Of a stretch of DNA of 64,000 nt, positions 44,043 to 52,333 are shown in pieces. The notes under the pieces were generated by a model. That model ran no database searches. It was not told the origin of the DNA and worked only from the letters and a program-made list of their open reading frames with translations. Position 1 is the first letter of the stretch; each line of letters starts with the position of its first letter. The stretch is from positions 1 to 64,000 of the forward strand of contig NZ_JAIZDB010000007.1 of the NCBI RefSeq assembly GCF_029533155.1, read 5' to 3'. Position numbers and translations under genes: made by a program. The DNA is from Psychrobacillus antarcticus. Lineage in GTDB: Bacteria > Bacillota > Bacilli > Bacillales_A > Planococcaceae.

Positions 44043-45191
44043 ATGGGAAGATATAGATTTGAGACAGAGGAGCATGTAATATTTCGAAAATCTTTACGAA
44101 ATTTTCTTCAAAAAGAAGCTACGCCCCATTATGATTCATGGGAAAAGGATCGACTTATTCCAAAGGATTTTTGGAAAAAACTTGGTGAGATGGGCTATTT
44201 ATGTCCACAGGTAGAGGAAGAGTATGGTGGTCTCGGTCTAGACTTTAGTTTTGGTGTCATTATTTCAGAGGAATTAGAAAGAGTAGGTTCAAGTCTTGTA
44301 GGGGTTGGATTGCATAATGATATTGTCGTTCCTTATATAGAGTCTTTTGGTTCGAAGGAACAAAAGAAACGATGGCTACCGGGGTGTATAACTTCAGACT
44401 TTATTTCTGGCGTAGCTATGACAGAACCAGGAGCAGGTTCAGATTTGGCAAATATACAAACAACTGCAATACGCAATGGAGATCATTACGTATTAAATGG
44501 GCAAAAGACATTCATTACTAATGGAATAAACGGCAATCTATTTTTGGTAGTAGTGAAAACGAACCCAAAAGCAGAACCGAGGCATCAAGGTATAAGTTTA
44601 GTGATGGTGGAAGAGGGGATTCCTGGATTTTCGAAAGGGCGTAAGTTAGACAAGGTGGGATTACATGCACAGGATACATCGGAATTATACTTTGAGGACT
44701 GTCGTATCCCCGTTTCTAATTTAATCGGAGAAGAGGGCAAAGGCTTTAGTTACTTAATGGAGAAACTACAACAGGAAAGATTAGTAGTAGCCATCTCTGC
44801 TCAAATTGCTTCGGAGGATATGCTAGAAATGACAATGGAGTATGTGAAATCTCGTAAAGCTTTTGGAAAACCAATAGCAGCCTTTCAAAATACACAATTT
44901 AAAATAGCAGAGATGGCAACAAAAGTCGAACTTGGAAAGTCATTTTTAGAATCACTAATTGAGGATCATATTGCAGGGAAAGAAGTAGTTACTAAGGTGT
45001 CGATGGCGAAATATTGGCTGACTGAAACTGCAAGAGAGATTTCAATTGAATGCATGCAATTGCATGGAGGATATGGGTATATGGAAGAATATAAAATTGC
45101 CAGAAGATATCGAGACATTCCAGTAGCATCTATTTACGCTGGGACCAATGAAATAATGAAGGTTATTATTTCAAAGAACTTAGGGTTATAG
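44043..45191 (+). CDS. acyl-CoA dehydrogenase
   Basis: 382 aa, FAD-dependent. VAMTEPGAGSDLA, FITNGINGNLF, and the C-terminal signature IECMQLHGGYGYMEEYKIARRYRD; the catalytic Glu follows in the usual AGTNEIMK region. First step of acyl-CoA beta-oxidation. Last gene of the SDR-thiolase-ACAD cluster, ended by a strong terminator. Confidence 0.93.
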   Translation: MGRYRFETEEHVIFRKSLRNFLQKEATPHYDSWEKDRLIPKDFWKKLGEMGYLCPQVEEEYGGLGLDFSFGVIISEELERVGSSLVGVGLHNDIVVPYIESFGSKEQKKRWLPGCITSDFISGVAMTEPGAGSDLANIQTTAIRNGDHYVLNGQKTFITNGINGNLFLVVVKTNPKAEPRHQGISLVMVEEGIPGFSKGRKLDKVGLHAQDTSELYFEDCRIPVSNLIGEEGKGFSYLMEKLQQERLVVAISAQIASEDMLEMTMEYVKSRKAFGKPIAAFQNTQFKIAEMATKVELGKSFLESLIEDHIAGKEVVTKVSMAKYWLTETAREISIECMQLHGGYGYMEEYKIARRYRDIPVASIYAGTNEIMKVIISKNLGL

Positions 45192-45202
45192 AGTGAATAG
45201 TT

Positions 45203-45246
45203 AAAGCCCGGCAAATGAATTAGCTACTCATTTGCCGGGCTTTATT
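45203..45246. terminator. strong bidirectional terminator
   Basis: AAAGCCCGGCAAATGA / TCATTTGCCGGGCTTT, perfect 16-bp stem. Confidence 0.9.
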
Positions 45247-45263
45247 AGGTTTCGTGTAATCAC

Positions 45264-45569
45264 TTAATTACCAGCATGTCTCCATTGTGTAGGAGTATCC
45301 GCTTTAGGGCAATTAGGGAAAGTACCGCCTTCTGCTAGTTCTAGCTCATCGCCATCTTCATCGATATAAGTACCAGATTCCGTTACTGGTTCGCCTGAAT
45401 TATGATGATGACCCTCTGCGTGCTTCCAATAAGTCACTACTGATGATTCTGGGCAAGAAGGGAATTTATCACCCTTATTTAAAGTTTTAGTAATTCCAGC
45501 TTCACATGTGTATGCTCCAGTCTCTTCTACTACGTCATCTGTTGCGTGCTCATACTGTTGGTTCCCCAT
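45264..45569 (-). CDS. small protein with two tandem FPxCP repeats
   Basis: 101 aa from ATG 45569 (AAGGAGG 8 nt upstream). Two copies of a ~35-residue unit: GAYTCEAGITKTLNKGDKFP SCP...TYWKHA and GTYIDEDGDELELAEGGTFP NCP...TQWRHA. Each unit has G-Y, a G-x-x-FPxCP turn and a W-x-HA end; the first also has a Cys in the first strand. A His-rich linker (EGHHHN) joins them. It resembles YjzC-like small beta-proteins; metal binding is possible but unproven. No signal peptide. Confidence 0.75.
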   Translation of the reverse strand: MGNQQYEHATDDVVEETGAYTCEAGITKTLNKGDKFPSCPESSVVTYWKHAEGHHHNSGEPVTESGTYIDEDGDELELAEGGTFPNCPKADTPTQWRHAGN

Positions 45570-45682
45570 ATTAAATTCCTCCTTCATGTTTATTAACCTC
45601 AGCTATTTATTTACCCAGTGCAGCATGTCTAAAACATTACATTTAGGAGGGGGAGTTTATAGATGAACATAGTATTCAACTT

Positions 45683-45722
45683 AAAAAGTGTGCATCCATT
45701 ATTATCTGGATGCACACTTTTA
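45683..45722. terminator. terminator of the methionine operon
   Basis: AAAAGTGTGCATCCA / TGGATGCACACTTTT with A and T runs on both sides. Confidence 0.88.
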
Positions 45723-45736
45723 GATTTTGAATCGTT

Positions 45737-46843
45737 TTATTTCCAAACATCATTAGCTATTTCAATAACATGCTGAACCTTCGACCATTGTTCTTCCTCT
45801 GTTAAAAGATTTCCCTCTTCGGTAGAGGAGAATCCACATTGTGGACTTAAACACAGCTGATTAAGGGGTACATAGTTAGTAGCTTCCGTAATTCTATTTT
45901 TGATAAGCTCAGCATCTTCTAAATCCCCATGTTTTGAGGTGATTAATCCTAATACGATAGATAAATCTGAACGGTTAACATGACGAAGTGGTTCGAAACC
46001 TCCTGAACGTTCATCATCAAACTCAAGGAATAAACCATCTACATCTAATCCAGCAAAAATAGTTTCCGAAACTAGCTCATAGCTTCCACTAGTAATATAC
46101 GTAGACTTGAAGTTTCCTCGGCAAATATGCATCGTAATTAATAAATCTTCAGGACGTTTTGCAATGGACTCATTAATAGCGCGTGCTGATAATGCCAATG
46201 CTTCATCCAATTCGAGACCTTTTTCTTTTAATGAAGCAATTCCTTCTTCAGAAAAAGTGGTTGCCCATGAAGTATCGTCAATTTGAAGATATCGACATCC
46301 TTCATCATAAAGTGCTTGAATTACACCTTGGTATGCAACGACTAAATCGTTAAGCAATGCTTCTTGGTTTGAATAAACGCCATCTTCAATAGTAGCTCGG
46401 TACAATAACATATTTGGACTAGGTATTGTGAATTTGGCAACAGCATCACCTGCGATACTTTGAAGGAACTTAAAGTGTTCAATCATATAATGCGTGCTAA
46501 AACCAATTTTCCCTGTTACTTTTATACCGTGGGCTTTTGTTTGAACGCCCTTAAATGCTAATCCTTTATCTGTTTCATAAAATTCTACGCCGTCAAATCC
46601 ACCAAGGAAATCGAAATGCCACCATTTACGTCTAAACTCTCCGTCTGTAACAGCTTGAAGTCCAATTTCCTTTTGTTTTGCTACTAATTTCGTAATTTCT
46701 TCATCTTCTATTTGTTTTAATTGATCTGCTGTCAATTCATTATTTTCAAATTGTAGACGAGCTTCTTTTAAGCGAGCTGGTCGTAAAAAGCTTCCTACAT
46801 GATCTGCTTTGAATGGTGTATTTAATACTAATGGTTTTGACAT
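45737..46843 (-). CDS. cobalamin-independent methionine synthase-like protein (YxjG/YxjH family)
   Basis: 368 aa from ATG 46843, 1 nt after the metC stop; no strong ribosome site, so translation is probably coupled. Short MetE-like barrel lacking the N-terminal half of MetE. Zinc-site residues are visible: His and Cys in TMHICRGN, Glu in LFLEFDDERSG, Cys in LCLSPQCGFSS. Near TDGEFRRKWWHFDF is the substrate-side motif of the family. Third gene of a SAM-riboswitch operon; it likely methylates homocysteine with an unknown methyl donor. Confidence 0.88.
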   Translation of the reverse strand: MSKPLVLNTPFKADHVGSFLRPARLKEARLQFENNELTADQLKQIEDEEITKLVAKQKEIGLQAVTDGEFRRKWWHFDFLGGFDGVEFYETDKGLAFKGVQTKAHGIKVTGKIGFSTHYMIEHFKFLQSIAGDAVAKFTIPSPNMLLYRATIEDGVYSNQEALLNDLVVAYQGVIQALYDEGCRYLQIDDTSWATTFSEEGIASLKEKGLELDEALALSARAINESIAKRPEDLLITMHICRGNFKSTYITSGSYELVSETIFAGLDVDGLFLEFDDERSGGFEPLRHVNRSDLSIVLGLITSKHGDLEDAELIKNRITEATNYVPLNQLCLSPQCGFSSTEEGNLLTEEEQWSKVQHVIEIANDVWK

Positions 46844-46844
46844 T

Positions 46845-48032
46845 TTATATACCAACTTTCTCAATTTGTTTCGATGCAATTGCTAACGCTTGTTCAAAGT
46901 CAGCTATTAAATCATCCACATTTTCTAATCCAACCGAAAAACGTAAAAGACCATCTGTTATTCCACGTTTTTCTCGTTCCGCTTTAGGCATCGCAGCATG
47001 TGACATTTGAGCTGGATGTGACAGAATGGATTCTACTCCGCCCAGACTTACCGCAAATACTGGAATTTTAACGTTTTCTACAAAAGCCTTTGCAATGGAT
47101 CTAGTCGGTAAACGGAAGGAAAGGACTGCTCCAGCACTACTCGACTGCTTGTTATGAATTTCATATCCTGGATGAGAAGGAAGACCAGGGAAAAAGACTT
47201 TTTCCACTAAATCATGTCCACTTAAGTAATTTGCAATTTTTTGTGTAGACTGTGCAGATTTCTCAAAACGCACACTCAGTGTTTTTATTCCTTGGATTAA
47301 AGAAAATGAATCCTGTGATCCTAAAATAGCACCAAATGAGTTTTGGATAAAAGCCAAACGCTTACCTAAATCCTCGTCTTTTGTAACCGCAAGTCCTGCA
47401 ATAACATCCGAATGTCCAGATAAAAATTTTGTGGCACTATGTAAGACGATATCAACTCCTAAATCTAGTGGACGCTGGTAAATCGGTGTCATAAAAGTAT
47501 TGTCTAAGAAGGTTAAACAATCATTGGATTTTGCAAGCTCTACGACAGCCGTAACATCTGTAATACCTAAGCATGGATTCGAGGGAGTTTCGATATAAAT
47601 TAATTTTGTATTCGGCTGAATAGCGTTGGCAATTGCTTCTATATTAGTGAAATCTGCAAAAGTATGCTCAATACCAAAACGAGGCAAGACTTCTGTAACA
47701 AAACGGAAGGTACCACCGTATACATCTTCGGTAACGACAATATGATCGCCAGAAGACAAAAGCATAAAGGCAGAAGAAATAGCCGCAATTCCTGAGGCAA
47801 ATGCCAGCCCTCTACTACCGCCCTCTAATTCTGCGATCGTTTTTTCCAGTGCATTTCTCGTAGGATTTCCCGATCTGCTATAGTCATAAGGTCCAAAATT
47901 ATCAAAGCTTTCTTGATGGAAAGTGGAGGATAAATAGATAGGAACATTGACAGCTCCAGTTTTTATCTCCGAATCTCCACGAGTAGATGCCAGGATTAGG
48001 GTAGTTTCTAGCGATTCTTTATAGCTACTCAT
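46845..48032 (-). CDS. metC: cystathionine beta-lyase
   Basis: 395 aa, PLP-dependent, Cys/Met metabolism family. YDYSRSGNPTRNALE, ASGIAAISSA, the PLP-Lys in HSATKFLSGHSD, and SLGGVESILSHPAQMSHA. It converts cystathionine to homocysteine. The assignment as MetC (rather than gamma-synthase) follows the order metI-metC known from B. subtilis. Its first base overlaps the metI stop. Confidence 0.9.
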   Translation of the reverse strand: MSSYKESLETTLILASTRGDSEIKTGAVNVPIYLSSTFHQESFDNFGPYDYSRSGNPTRNALEKTIAELEGGSRGLAFASGIAAISSAFMLLSSGDHIVVTEDVYGGTFRFVTEVLPRFGIEHTFADFTNIEAIANAIQPNTKLIYIETPSNPCLGITDVTAVVELAKSNDCLTFLDNTFMTPIYQRPLDLGVDIVLHSATKFLSGHSDVIAGLAVTKDEDLGKRLAFIQNSFGAILGSQDSFSLIQGIKTLSVRFEKSAQSTQKIANYLSGHDLVEKVFFPGLPSHPGYEIHNKQSSSAGAVLSFRLPTRSIAKAFVENVKIPVFAVSLGGVESILSHPAQMSHAAMPKAEREKRGITDGLLRFSVGLENVDDLIADFEQALAIASKQIEKVGI

Positions 48033-49150
48033 TAGTTAGCCACCTCATTTTCTAAAGTATTGAATACTTGTTTCAAATCCGCGATTATATCATCTGCTTC
48101 TTCAATTCCCACTGAAAAGCGTAGTAGGCTGCTGTCAACGCCACGTGCATTGCGTTCTTCCTCAGGGATATCAGCATGTGTTTGAGTAGTAGGATATGTG
48201 ATGAAGCTTTCCACCCCACCAAGGCTTTCAGCAAAAACAATTAGCTGAAGTCTTTCTAGGAAAGGAGCAACCCATTCGCTTTTTTGCAAACGGAAGGAAA
48301 TCATTCCACCTTTACCAGGATACAAAACATCCTTAACGGTAGACTCATTCTTCAAAAAAGCTGCAACCTTTTTGGCATTTGCATCATGCTGTCTCATACG
48401 TAGGTGAAGTGTTTTTAATCCTCTTATTAATAACCAAGAATCGAAAGGAGAAAGGACAGCGCCTGCAGCATTGTGGTTGGTTAGTAATTGGTCGCTTAGT
48501 TCAGTACCTTTTGTGACAACAAGTCCTGCAAGTACGTCGTTATGGCCTCCAATATATTTTGTACCACTATGCATGACAATATGGGCACCCAATTCAATAG
48601 GTCGTTGTAAATAAGGGGTTAAGAATGTATTGTCTACGATTAATATTAGATTATGTTTTTTTGCTACATCCGCAAATAGTTGTATTTCGACTTCTTGCAT
48701 CAAGGGATTAGTGGGCGTTTCGATAAATAGTGCTTTTGTATTTTCTGTTATTAAAGCTGTTACTTCATCAGCTGATTCAAATTTTGCATATGTAGTACGG
48801 ATATTGTAGGAATCTGCGTACTGGTTAAATAATCGATACGTCCCGCCATACAAATCTTCAGAAGCAATAATCTCATCACCGGAACGGAAAAGGGATAAAA
48901 TCAATTGTATTGCTGCCATACCAGAACTACAGGCAAAGCCAGCATCGCCGCCTTCTAACTTAGCAATTCCTTCTTCTAAAATAGCGCGTGTCGGATTTTT
49001 AGTACGAGTATAGTCATATCCTGTAGATTGCCCAATCCCATTATGTTTGTAAGCTGTGGATAAATAAATGGGCGGGTTTATAGCGCCGGTTTTCTCATCA
49101 CTATGATTTCCCAATTGTACTAACTGTGTTTCAATACTGTTTTTTGACAT
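48032..49150 (-). CDS. metI: cystathionine gamma-synthase / O-acetylhomoserine thiolyase
   Basis: 372 aa, PLP enzyme of the same family: YDYTRTKNPTRAILE, CSSGMAAIQL, PLP-Lys in HSGTKYIGGHND, SLGGVESFITYPTTQTHADI. First gene after the SAM-I riboswitch, so transcription stops when SAM is plentiful. It joins an activated homoserine with cysteine (or sulfide). Confidence 0.9.
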   Translation of the reverse strand: MSKNSIETQLVQLGNHSDEKTGAINPPIYLSTAYKHNGIGQSTGYDYTRTKNPTRAILEEGIAKLEGGDAGFACSSGMAAIQLILSLFRSGDEIIASEDLYGGTYRLFNQYADSYNIRTTYAKFESADEVTALITENTKALFIETPTNPLMQEVEIQLFADVAKKHNLILIVDNTFLTPYLQRPIELGAHIVMHSGTKYIGGHNDVLAGLVVTKGTELSDQLLTNHNAAGAVLSPFDSWLLIRGLKTLHLRMRQHDANAKKVAAFLKNESTVKDVLYPGKGGMISFRLQKSEWVAPFLERLQLIVFAESLGGVESFITYPTTQTHADIPEEERNARGVDSSLLRFSVGIEEADDIIADLKQVFNTLENEVAN

Positions 49151-49175
49151 AAGTATTCATCCTTTTCAATTAAAA

Positions 49176-49338
49176 TAAAAAAAAGAGGTTTCTCTAATAA
49201 GAAGAGAAGCCTCAGTAAATATCGAAGTTTGTCTTCTTATCTTCAGAACGTAAACGTTCATTGGAATTAGCACCATACCTTGATTTGGCTGGTTGCTGAG
49301 ACATCTACGGGCCAATCCCTACGTCTCTCTGGATAAGA
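49176..49338 (-). promoter_or_regulatory. SAM-I (S-box) riboswitch with terminator
   Basis: Minus strand from 49338: CTTATCCAGAGAGACGTAGG, GGCCCGATG-type core, CTCAGCAACCAGC, AAGGTATGGTGCTAATTCC, closing AGATAAGA at 49241-49234 (P1 pairs with TCTTATCC). Then a terminator GAGGCTTCTC/GAGAAACCTC and eight T (49213-49176). Confidence 0.96.
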
Positions 49339-49425
49339 AAAATATATAAAATTATCAAGAGTTTAAATTTAAATAAGCTTAACACGTAGTTGGTATTAAT
49401 ACAATGCGCATTTTAATAGATAATA

Positions 49426-49620
49426 TTAATAAAGTGTCAATATTAAAATAATTGCACCGAGTATTAAAGATACCCAGCCTAACTTTTGAGAATAACCCAA
49501 AGCAATTATTCCTAAAAGAACTGCTCCAGCACCTAACCAAAGCGGAGCATAAAAGAAACCAAGCACCCCTAAAACAATACCTAGTAAACTGACCCATAAA
49601 CCAGTAGAAGAATCCAACAT
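49426..49620 (-). CDS. small two- to three-segment membrane protein
   Basis: 64 aa from ATG 49620, which has GGAGGTGTGG directly upstream; a longer frame lacks a ribosome site. Nearly all hydrophobic: GLWVSLLGIVLGVLGFFYAP, WLGAGAVLLGIIALGY, SLILGAIILILTLY. Similar to the small DUF4190-like proteins of Bacilli. Function unknown. The gene sits alone between the methionine operon and a long hairpin. Confidence 0.65.
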   Translation of the reverse strand: MLDSSTGLWVSLLGIVLGVLGFFYAPLWLGAGAVLLGIIALGYSQKLGWVSLILGAIILILTLY

Positions 49621-49795
49621 CCACACCTCCGTTCCTAAATGTAGGACCCCAAGGTACAGCGTCCCTTCCTGTAATATATGAAGGGAATAGGGGAGGCGCA
49701 TAAACAATCTGCGGAATTGTTTAAGAAACAGGTGCTTTTAACACTTGCCTCTAAAAGAAAGTAGTATATTTATTATCATTTAGATTACCGAAAAA

Positions 49796-49843
49796 AGGGT
49801 CGCTGGTTGGTTGTGACGTTCGTCACAACCAACCAGCGACCCT
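49796..49843. repeat. perfect 22-bp hairpin with 4-nt loop
   Basis: AGGGTCGCTGGTTGGTTGTG AC / GTCACAACCAACCAGCGACCCT, loop GTTC. On the minus strand a run of six T follows, as in a terminator, but no minus-strand gene lies upstream (the next gene is the plus-strand TetR at 50046). It directly abuts repeat copy 3. The gap 49621-50045 holds no gene. Confidence 0.8.
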
Positions 49844-49920
49844 AAAAATTCACTCGGTAATAATATAGCAAAATGTCTGTCCAAAGTCCTTAGAAAACGA
49901 TTGAAACAAGTTTTGACTTC
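49840..49920. repeat. dispersed intergenic repeat, copy 3
   Basis: CCCTAAAAATTCAC, CGGTAATAATATAGCAAAAT, GTCTGTCCAAAGTCCTTAGA, AAACGATTGAAACAAG. Full-length match to copy 2 (35286-35364). Its left edge is shared with the right arm of the hairpin. Confidence 0.75.
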
Positions 49921-50045
49921 AAAGAGGGCCTACACGTTTATTAATTCAGAACGTACTTAATTAAGTTAAAAAAATACTACAATGTAGTGGAAAAAATGTT
50001 ATACTAACAAACGGACCAGTTGGTATGTTGGGAGGAAAAAATAAT

Positions 50046-50606
50046 ATGGATACTAAATCACACTTGATTGAAACTGCTACAACCCTTTTTCAGCAAAAAG
50101 GCTATAAAACTGTAGGACTCAATGAAATTTTAAAAGCTTGTAACGTTACAAAAGGAGCTCTTTACCATCACTTTCCAAATGGCAAAGATGAACTTTTGGT
50201 TACTTGTTTACTTGCTCTAAAAGAAGATATTACAACAGATATCCAAACTATTTTCAGTAAGCATCTTTCAACTAAGGATGCCATCATATCAATGATTGAT
50301 ACGTTGATTCATAGTTTTGAAAAGACCGGAACCATTACTGGATATACATTTAGCAGCATTGTTAGTGAAATGGCTACAATGAGTGAAGAGGTACGTAAAG
50401 CTTGCAGTGATTTATATGAAAACATTGAACATATTTACTGCACTAAACTTTTAGAGGATGGTTTTTCGAAGGAAGCAGCTACTGCCATGTCGTTATTATT
50501 GACTGCGTCGATTGAAGGGGCAATGATGCTATGTTTAACACAACAATCGACTGATCCTTTAAAAACAATTGCTAAACTATTACCAAATATCATGGAGAAA
50601 TTTTAA
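50046..50606 (+). CDS. TetR-family regulator (YxaF/LmrA-like)
   Basis: 186 aa from ATG 50046 (GGGAGGA upstream). Helix-turn-helix: GLNEILKACNVTKGALYHHF then PNGKDELL, the LmrA/YxaF signature; C-terminal ligand domain TetR_C type. Upstream GGACCAGTTGGTAT has ACCA/TGGT half-sites that may be the operator. It likely controls the DUF2798 gene downstream. Confidence 0.88.
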   Translation: MDTKSHLIETATTLFQQKGYKTVGLNEILKACNVTKGALYHHFPNGKDELLVTCLLALKEDITTDIQTIFSKHLSTKDAIISMIDTLIHSFEKTGTITGYTFSSIVSEMATMSEEVRKACSDLYENIEHIYCTKLLEDGFSKEAATAMSLLLTASIEGAMMLCLTQQSTDPLKTIAKLLPNIMEKF

Positions 50607-50780
50607 ATAAGAAAAATACAGTAGTTTATGTAGACTCTGTTAATAGTAGGAATTGATGACATTCCAAACGTTTTCCCCTCCATAACGTTATAAACTATTA
50701 CACAACCGACACTGTTTTTTGAAACAAATAACTATTATCAAGGTCTAGAAGAAGCTTTCAGAAAGGAAGGAAATGAAGAT

Positions 50781-51305
50781 ATGCATTTAGAAAAAAGATT
50801 ACCAAGAAACGGGAAAGAGGGTCTTTTGTACGGAACTATTATTTCTACATTGACCGTAATATTTATGACATCATTTAGTGTCATTATCGCTGCTGGAGAA
50901 TTTACCTCAATACAATTTATAAACATACTGAAGGTTTTACCGATTATTTGGATTATCGTCATGATTATTGAACCAACTATATTCGGTCGTATTGCAGAAG
51001 CTTTAGTGGCAAAATTCACTAAACCAACAGACAGTTTTAATGCCAAGATTTTATTCCGTATTATTTTCACTGTATTAGGAATGTCAGTCGCTATGACATT
51101 TATTGGTGATATTGTAGGGAACGGGTTTACACCTGAAATTTTCAGCAATTGGTTACACAATTGGCCACGTAATTTCGTAGTTGTTCTTATTGCAGAAAGC
51201 TTAGTAATTCAACCAATTGCACGTTTTGGGATGGTGAAATTACACGAGTCCCAAGATGCTAAAGCTCAAGCAGAAGCTGTTGTACCAGAAGTACAAAATA
51301 ACTAA
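50781..51305 (+). CDS. DUF2798-like membrane protein
   Basis: 174 aa, four membrane segments in two similar halves (GTIISTLTVIFMTSFSVIIA ... WIIVMIIEPTIFGRIAE and IFTVLGMSVAMTFIGDIVGN ... VVVLIAESLVIQPIARF). The repeat of a two-segment unit and the PIARF end fit DUF2798. Function unknown; often next to TetR regulators. Ribosome site GAAAGGAAGG. The C-terminus is a short Ala/Glu-rich tail. Confidence 0.72.
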   Translation: MHLEKRLPRNGKEGLLYGTIISTLTVIFMTSFSVIIAAGEFTSIQFINILKVLPIIWIIVMIIEPTIFGRIAEALVAKFTKPTDSFNAKILFRIIFTVLGMSVAMTFIGDIVGNGFTPEIFSNWLHNWPRNFVVVLIAESLVIQPIARFGMVKLHESQDAKAQAEAVVPEVQNN

Positions 51306-51347
51306 AAAAACGCTCAGACATAATTTTGTCTGAGCGTTTATTCTTTT
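51304..51347 (+). terminator. terminator of the DUF2798 gene
   Basis: AAACGCTCAGACA / TGTCTGAGCGTTT, perfect stem, followed by T-rich sequence. Confidence 0.88.
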
Positions 51348-51422
51348 TCTAATCATTCTGGAGTACGAATAACTAAAACATCACATTTAGAAGAACGTAT
51401 TTAAAAGTTCTAAGATTTGTAT

Positions 51423-51613
51423 GCAACATAGGACTGTGTATCCGCAACTTCTAGTTGAATATGTGCAACATTTGGGTCTGTATTCGCAACAATATAGAAA
51501 CGTGCAACTTTCATATGATTGCGCGGAACATAAGACTGCACATGCGCAACATTGAGGCGAATACCCACAACATTAAACTCTGTATCCGCAACATCAAAGG
51601 ATATCCAGGCAAA
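51423..51613. repeat. 21-nt tandem degenerate array (array 2), about ten units
   Basis: GCAAC-like unit starts at 51423, 51444, 51465, 51486, 51504, 51525, 51546, 51567, 51588 and 51609: eight steps of 21 and one of 18, all multiples of three. Consensus GCAACAT then about 14 variable bases, often CTGTATCC. The minus-strand frame is open and reads heptads such as NVAHIQL, EVADTQS. Lies between two converging terminators. Confidence 0.85.
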
Positions 51614-51648
51614 TAAAAAATAATGACTTAAAACGCAAGTCATTATTT
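51614..51648 (-). terminator. terminator of the AIM24 fragment
   Basis: AAATAATGACTT / AAGTCATTATTT with a T run on the minus strand. Confidence 0.8.
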
Positions 51649-51659
51649 AAAATCAATAT

Positions 51660-52028
51660 CTATTTCCCACCAAGTAGGTCAAATAATCCGCCTGCTATAC
51701 TGCCTTCATCTTTTGAACCGCCACCTGATCTTTGTGGGGCAGCAGCAAATACTTTACTAGCTAATCTACTAAATGGCAGCGATTGAATCCATACGGTACC
51801 GGGACCACGAAGGGTAGCGAGGAATAATCCTTCTCCACCAAATAGGGCTGTTTTAACTCCCTTGACCATTTCGATATTGTAATCTACATCCGAAGTCATT
51901 GCTACGAGACACCCAGTATCTACACGTAAAACTTCCCCTTGCTGTAGAGACTTTCTATGAATAGTTCCTCCTGCATGTATGAAAGCGAGACCGTCACCTT
52001 CTAGTTTTTGCATGATGAAACCCGCACT
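51660..52028 (-). pseudogene. C-terminal fragment of an AIM24/TIGR00266-family protein
   Basis: The frame reads [41 protein letters not shown] and [11 protein letters not shown], the C-terminal ~120 residues of a ~260-residue family. Upstream the homology stops near 52028 and a TAA follows at 52040-52038, with no start that has a ribosome site. The break adjoins the short inverted-repeat segment at 52044-52104, so the N-terminal half was probably lost by insertion and deletion. Family function in bacteria is unknown. Confidence 0.8.
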
Positions 52029-52043
52029 TATCCTACCTTATAA

Positions 52044-52104
52044 AGTGTCCACCCATGTAAATACTGTAAAATCAAGGTTCTTGCAAGTTTGTGAATTGGA
52101 CACT
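52044..52104. repeat. 61-bp segment with AGTGTCCA/TGGACACT ends
   Basis: Eight-bp inverted ends at 52044-52051 and 52097-52104 flank AT-rich DNA; the side facing the truncated gene reads GGACACTTTATAAGG, like the end of IS150-group elements (compare GTCTACTTTATAGGG at 1311-1325). Possible scar or short internally deleted element. Confidence 0.45.
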
Positions 52105-52333
52105 AATCAAATTTAAAAATGGATAGTATTTAAAATTCCTAAGTCTAAAAATTCCTTTTTATTCCATATAAAAAGGACGCTTGTGGTACTATTTGTTTTG
52201 TTATAAAGTCCTATAATAAATTTATTATCACATCATAGTTAAAAGTGTATTATTACTTAGGACTTTCTCAATAATAACAAACTACTATAGGTAAATAATC
52301 ATGGTACAATTAATTTAAGGTGGGTGTATAAAA
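52105..52333. other. upstream region of the PHP-ATPase gene
   Basis: AT-rich; a TACAAT -10-like box near 52303-52308 precedes the gene. The GTATA and AAAAAGGAC stretches show no clear repeat. With the preceding segment this makes a 305-bp gap without a gene. Confidence 0.4.

Noticed and set aside
51410-51643. 77-codon minus-strand frame across array 2 as a gene
   Set aside because: No ribosome site and it runs through a terminator hairpin; treated as a property of the repeat array, reported as a finding instead.
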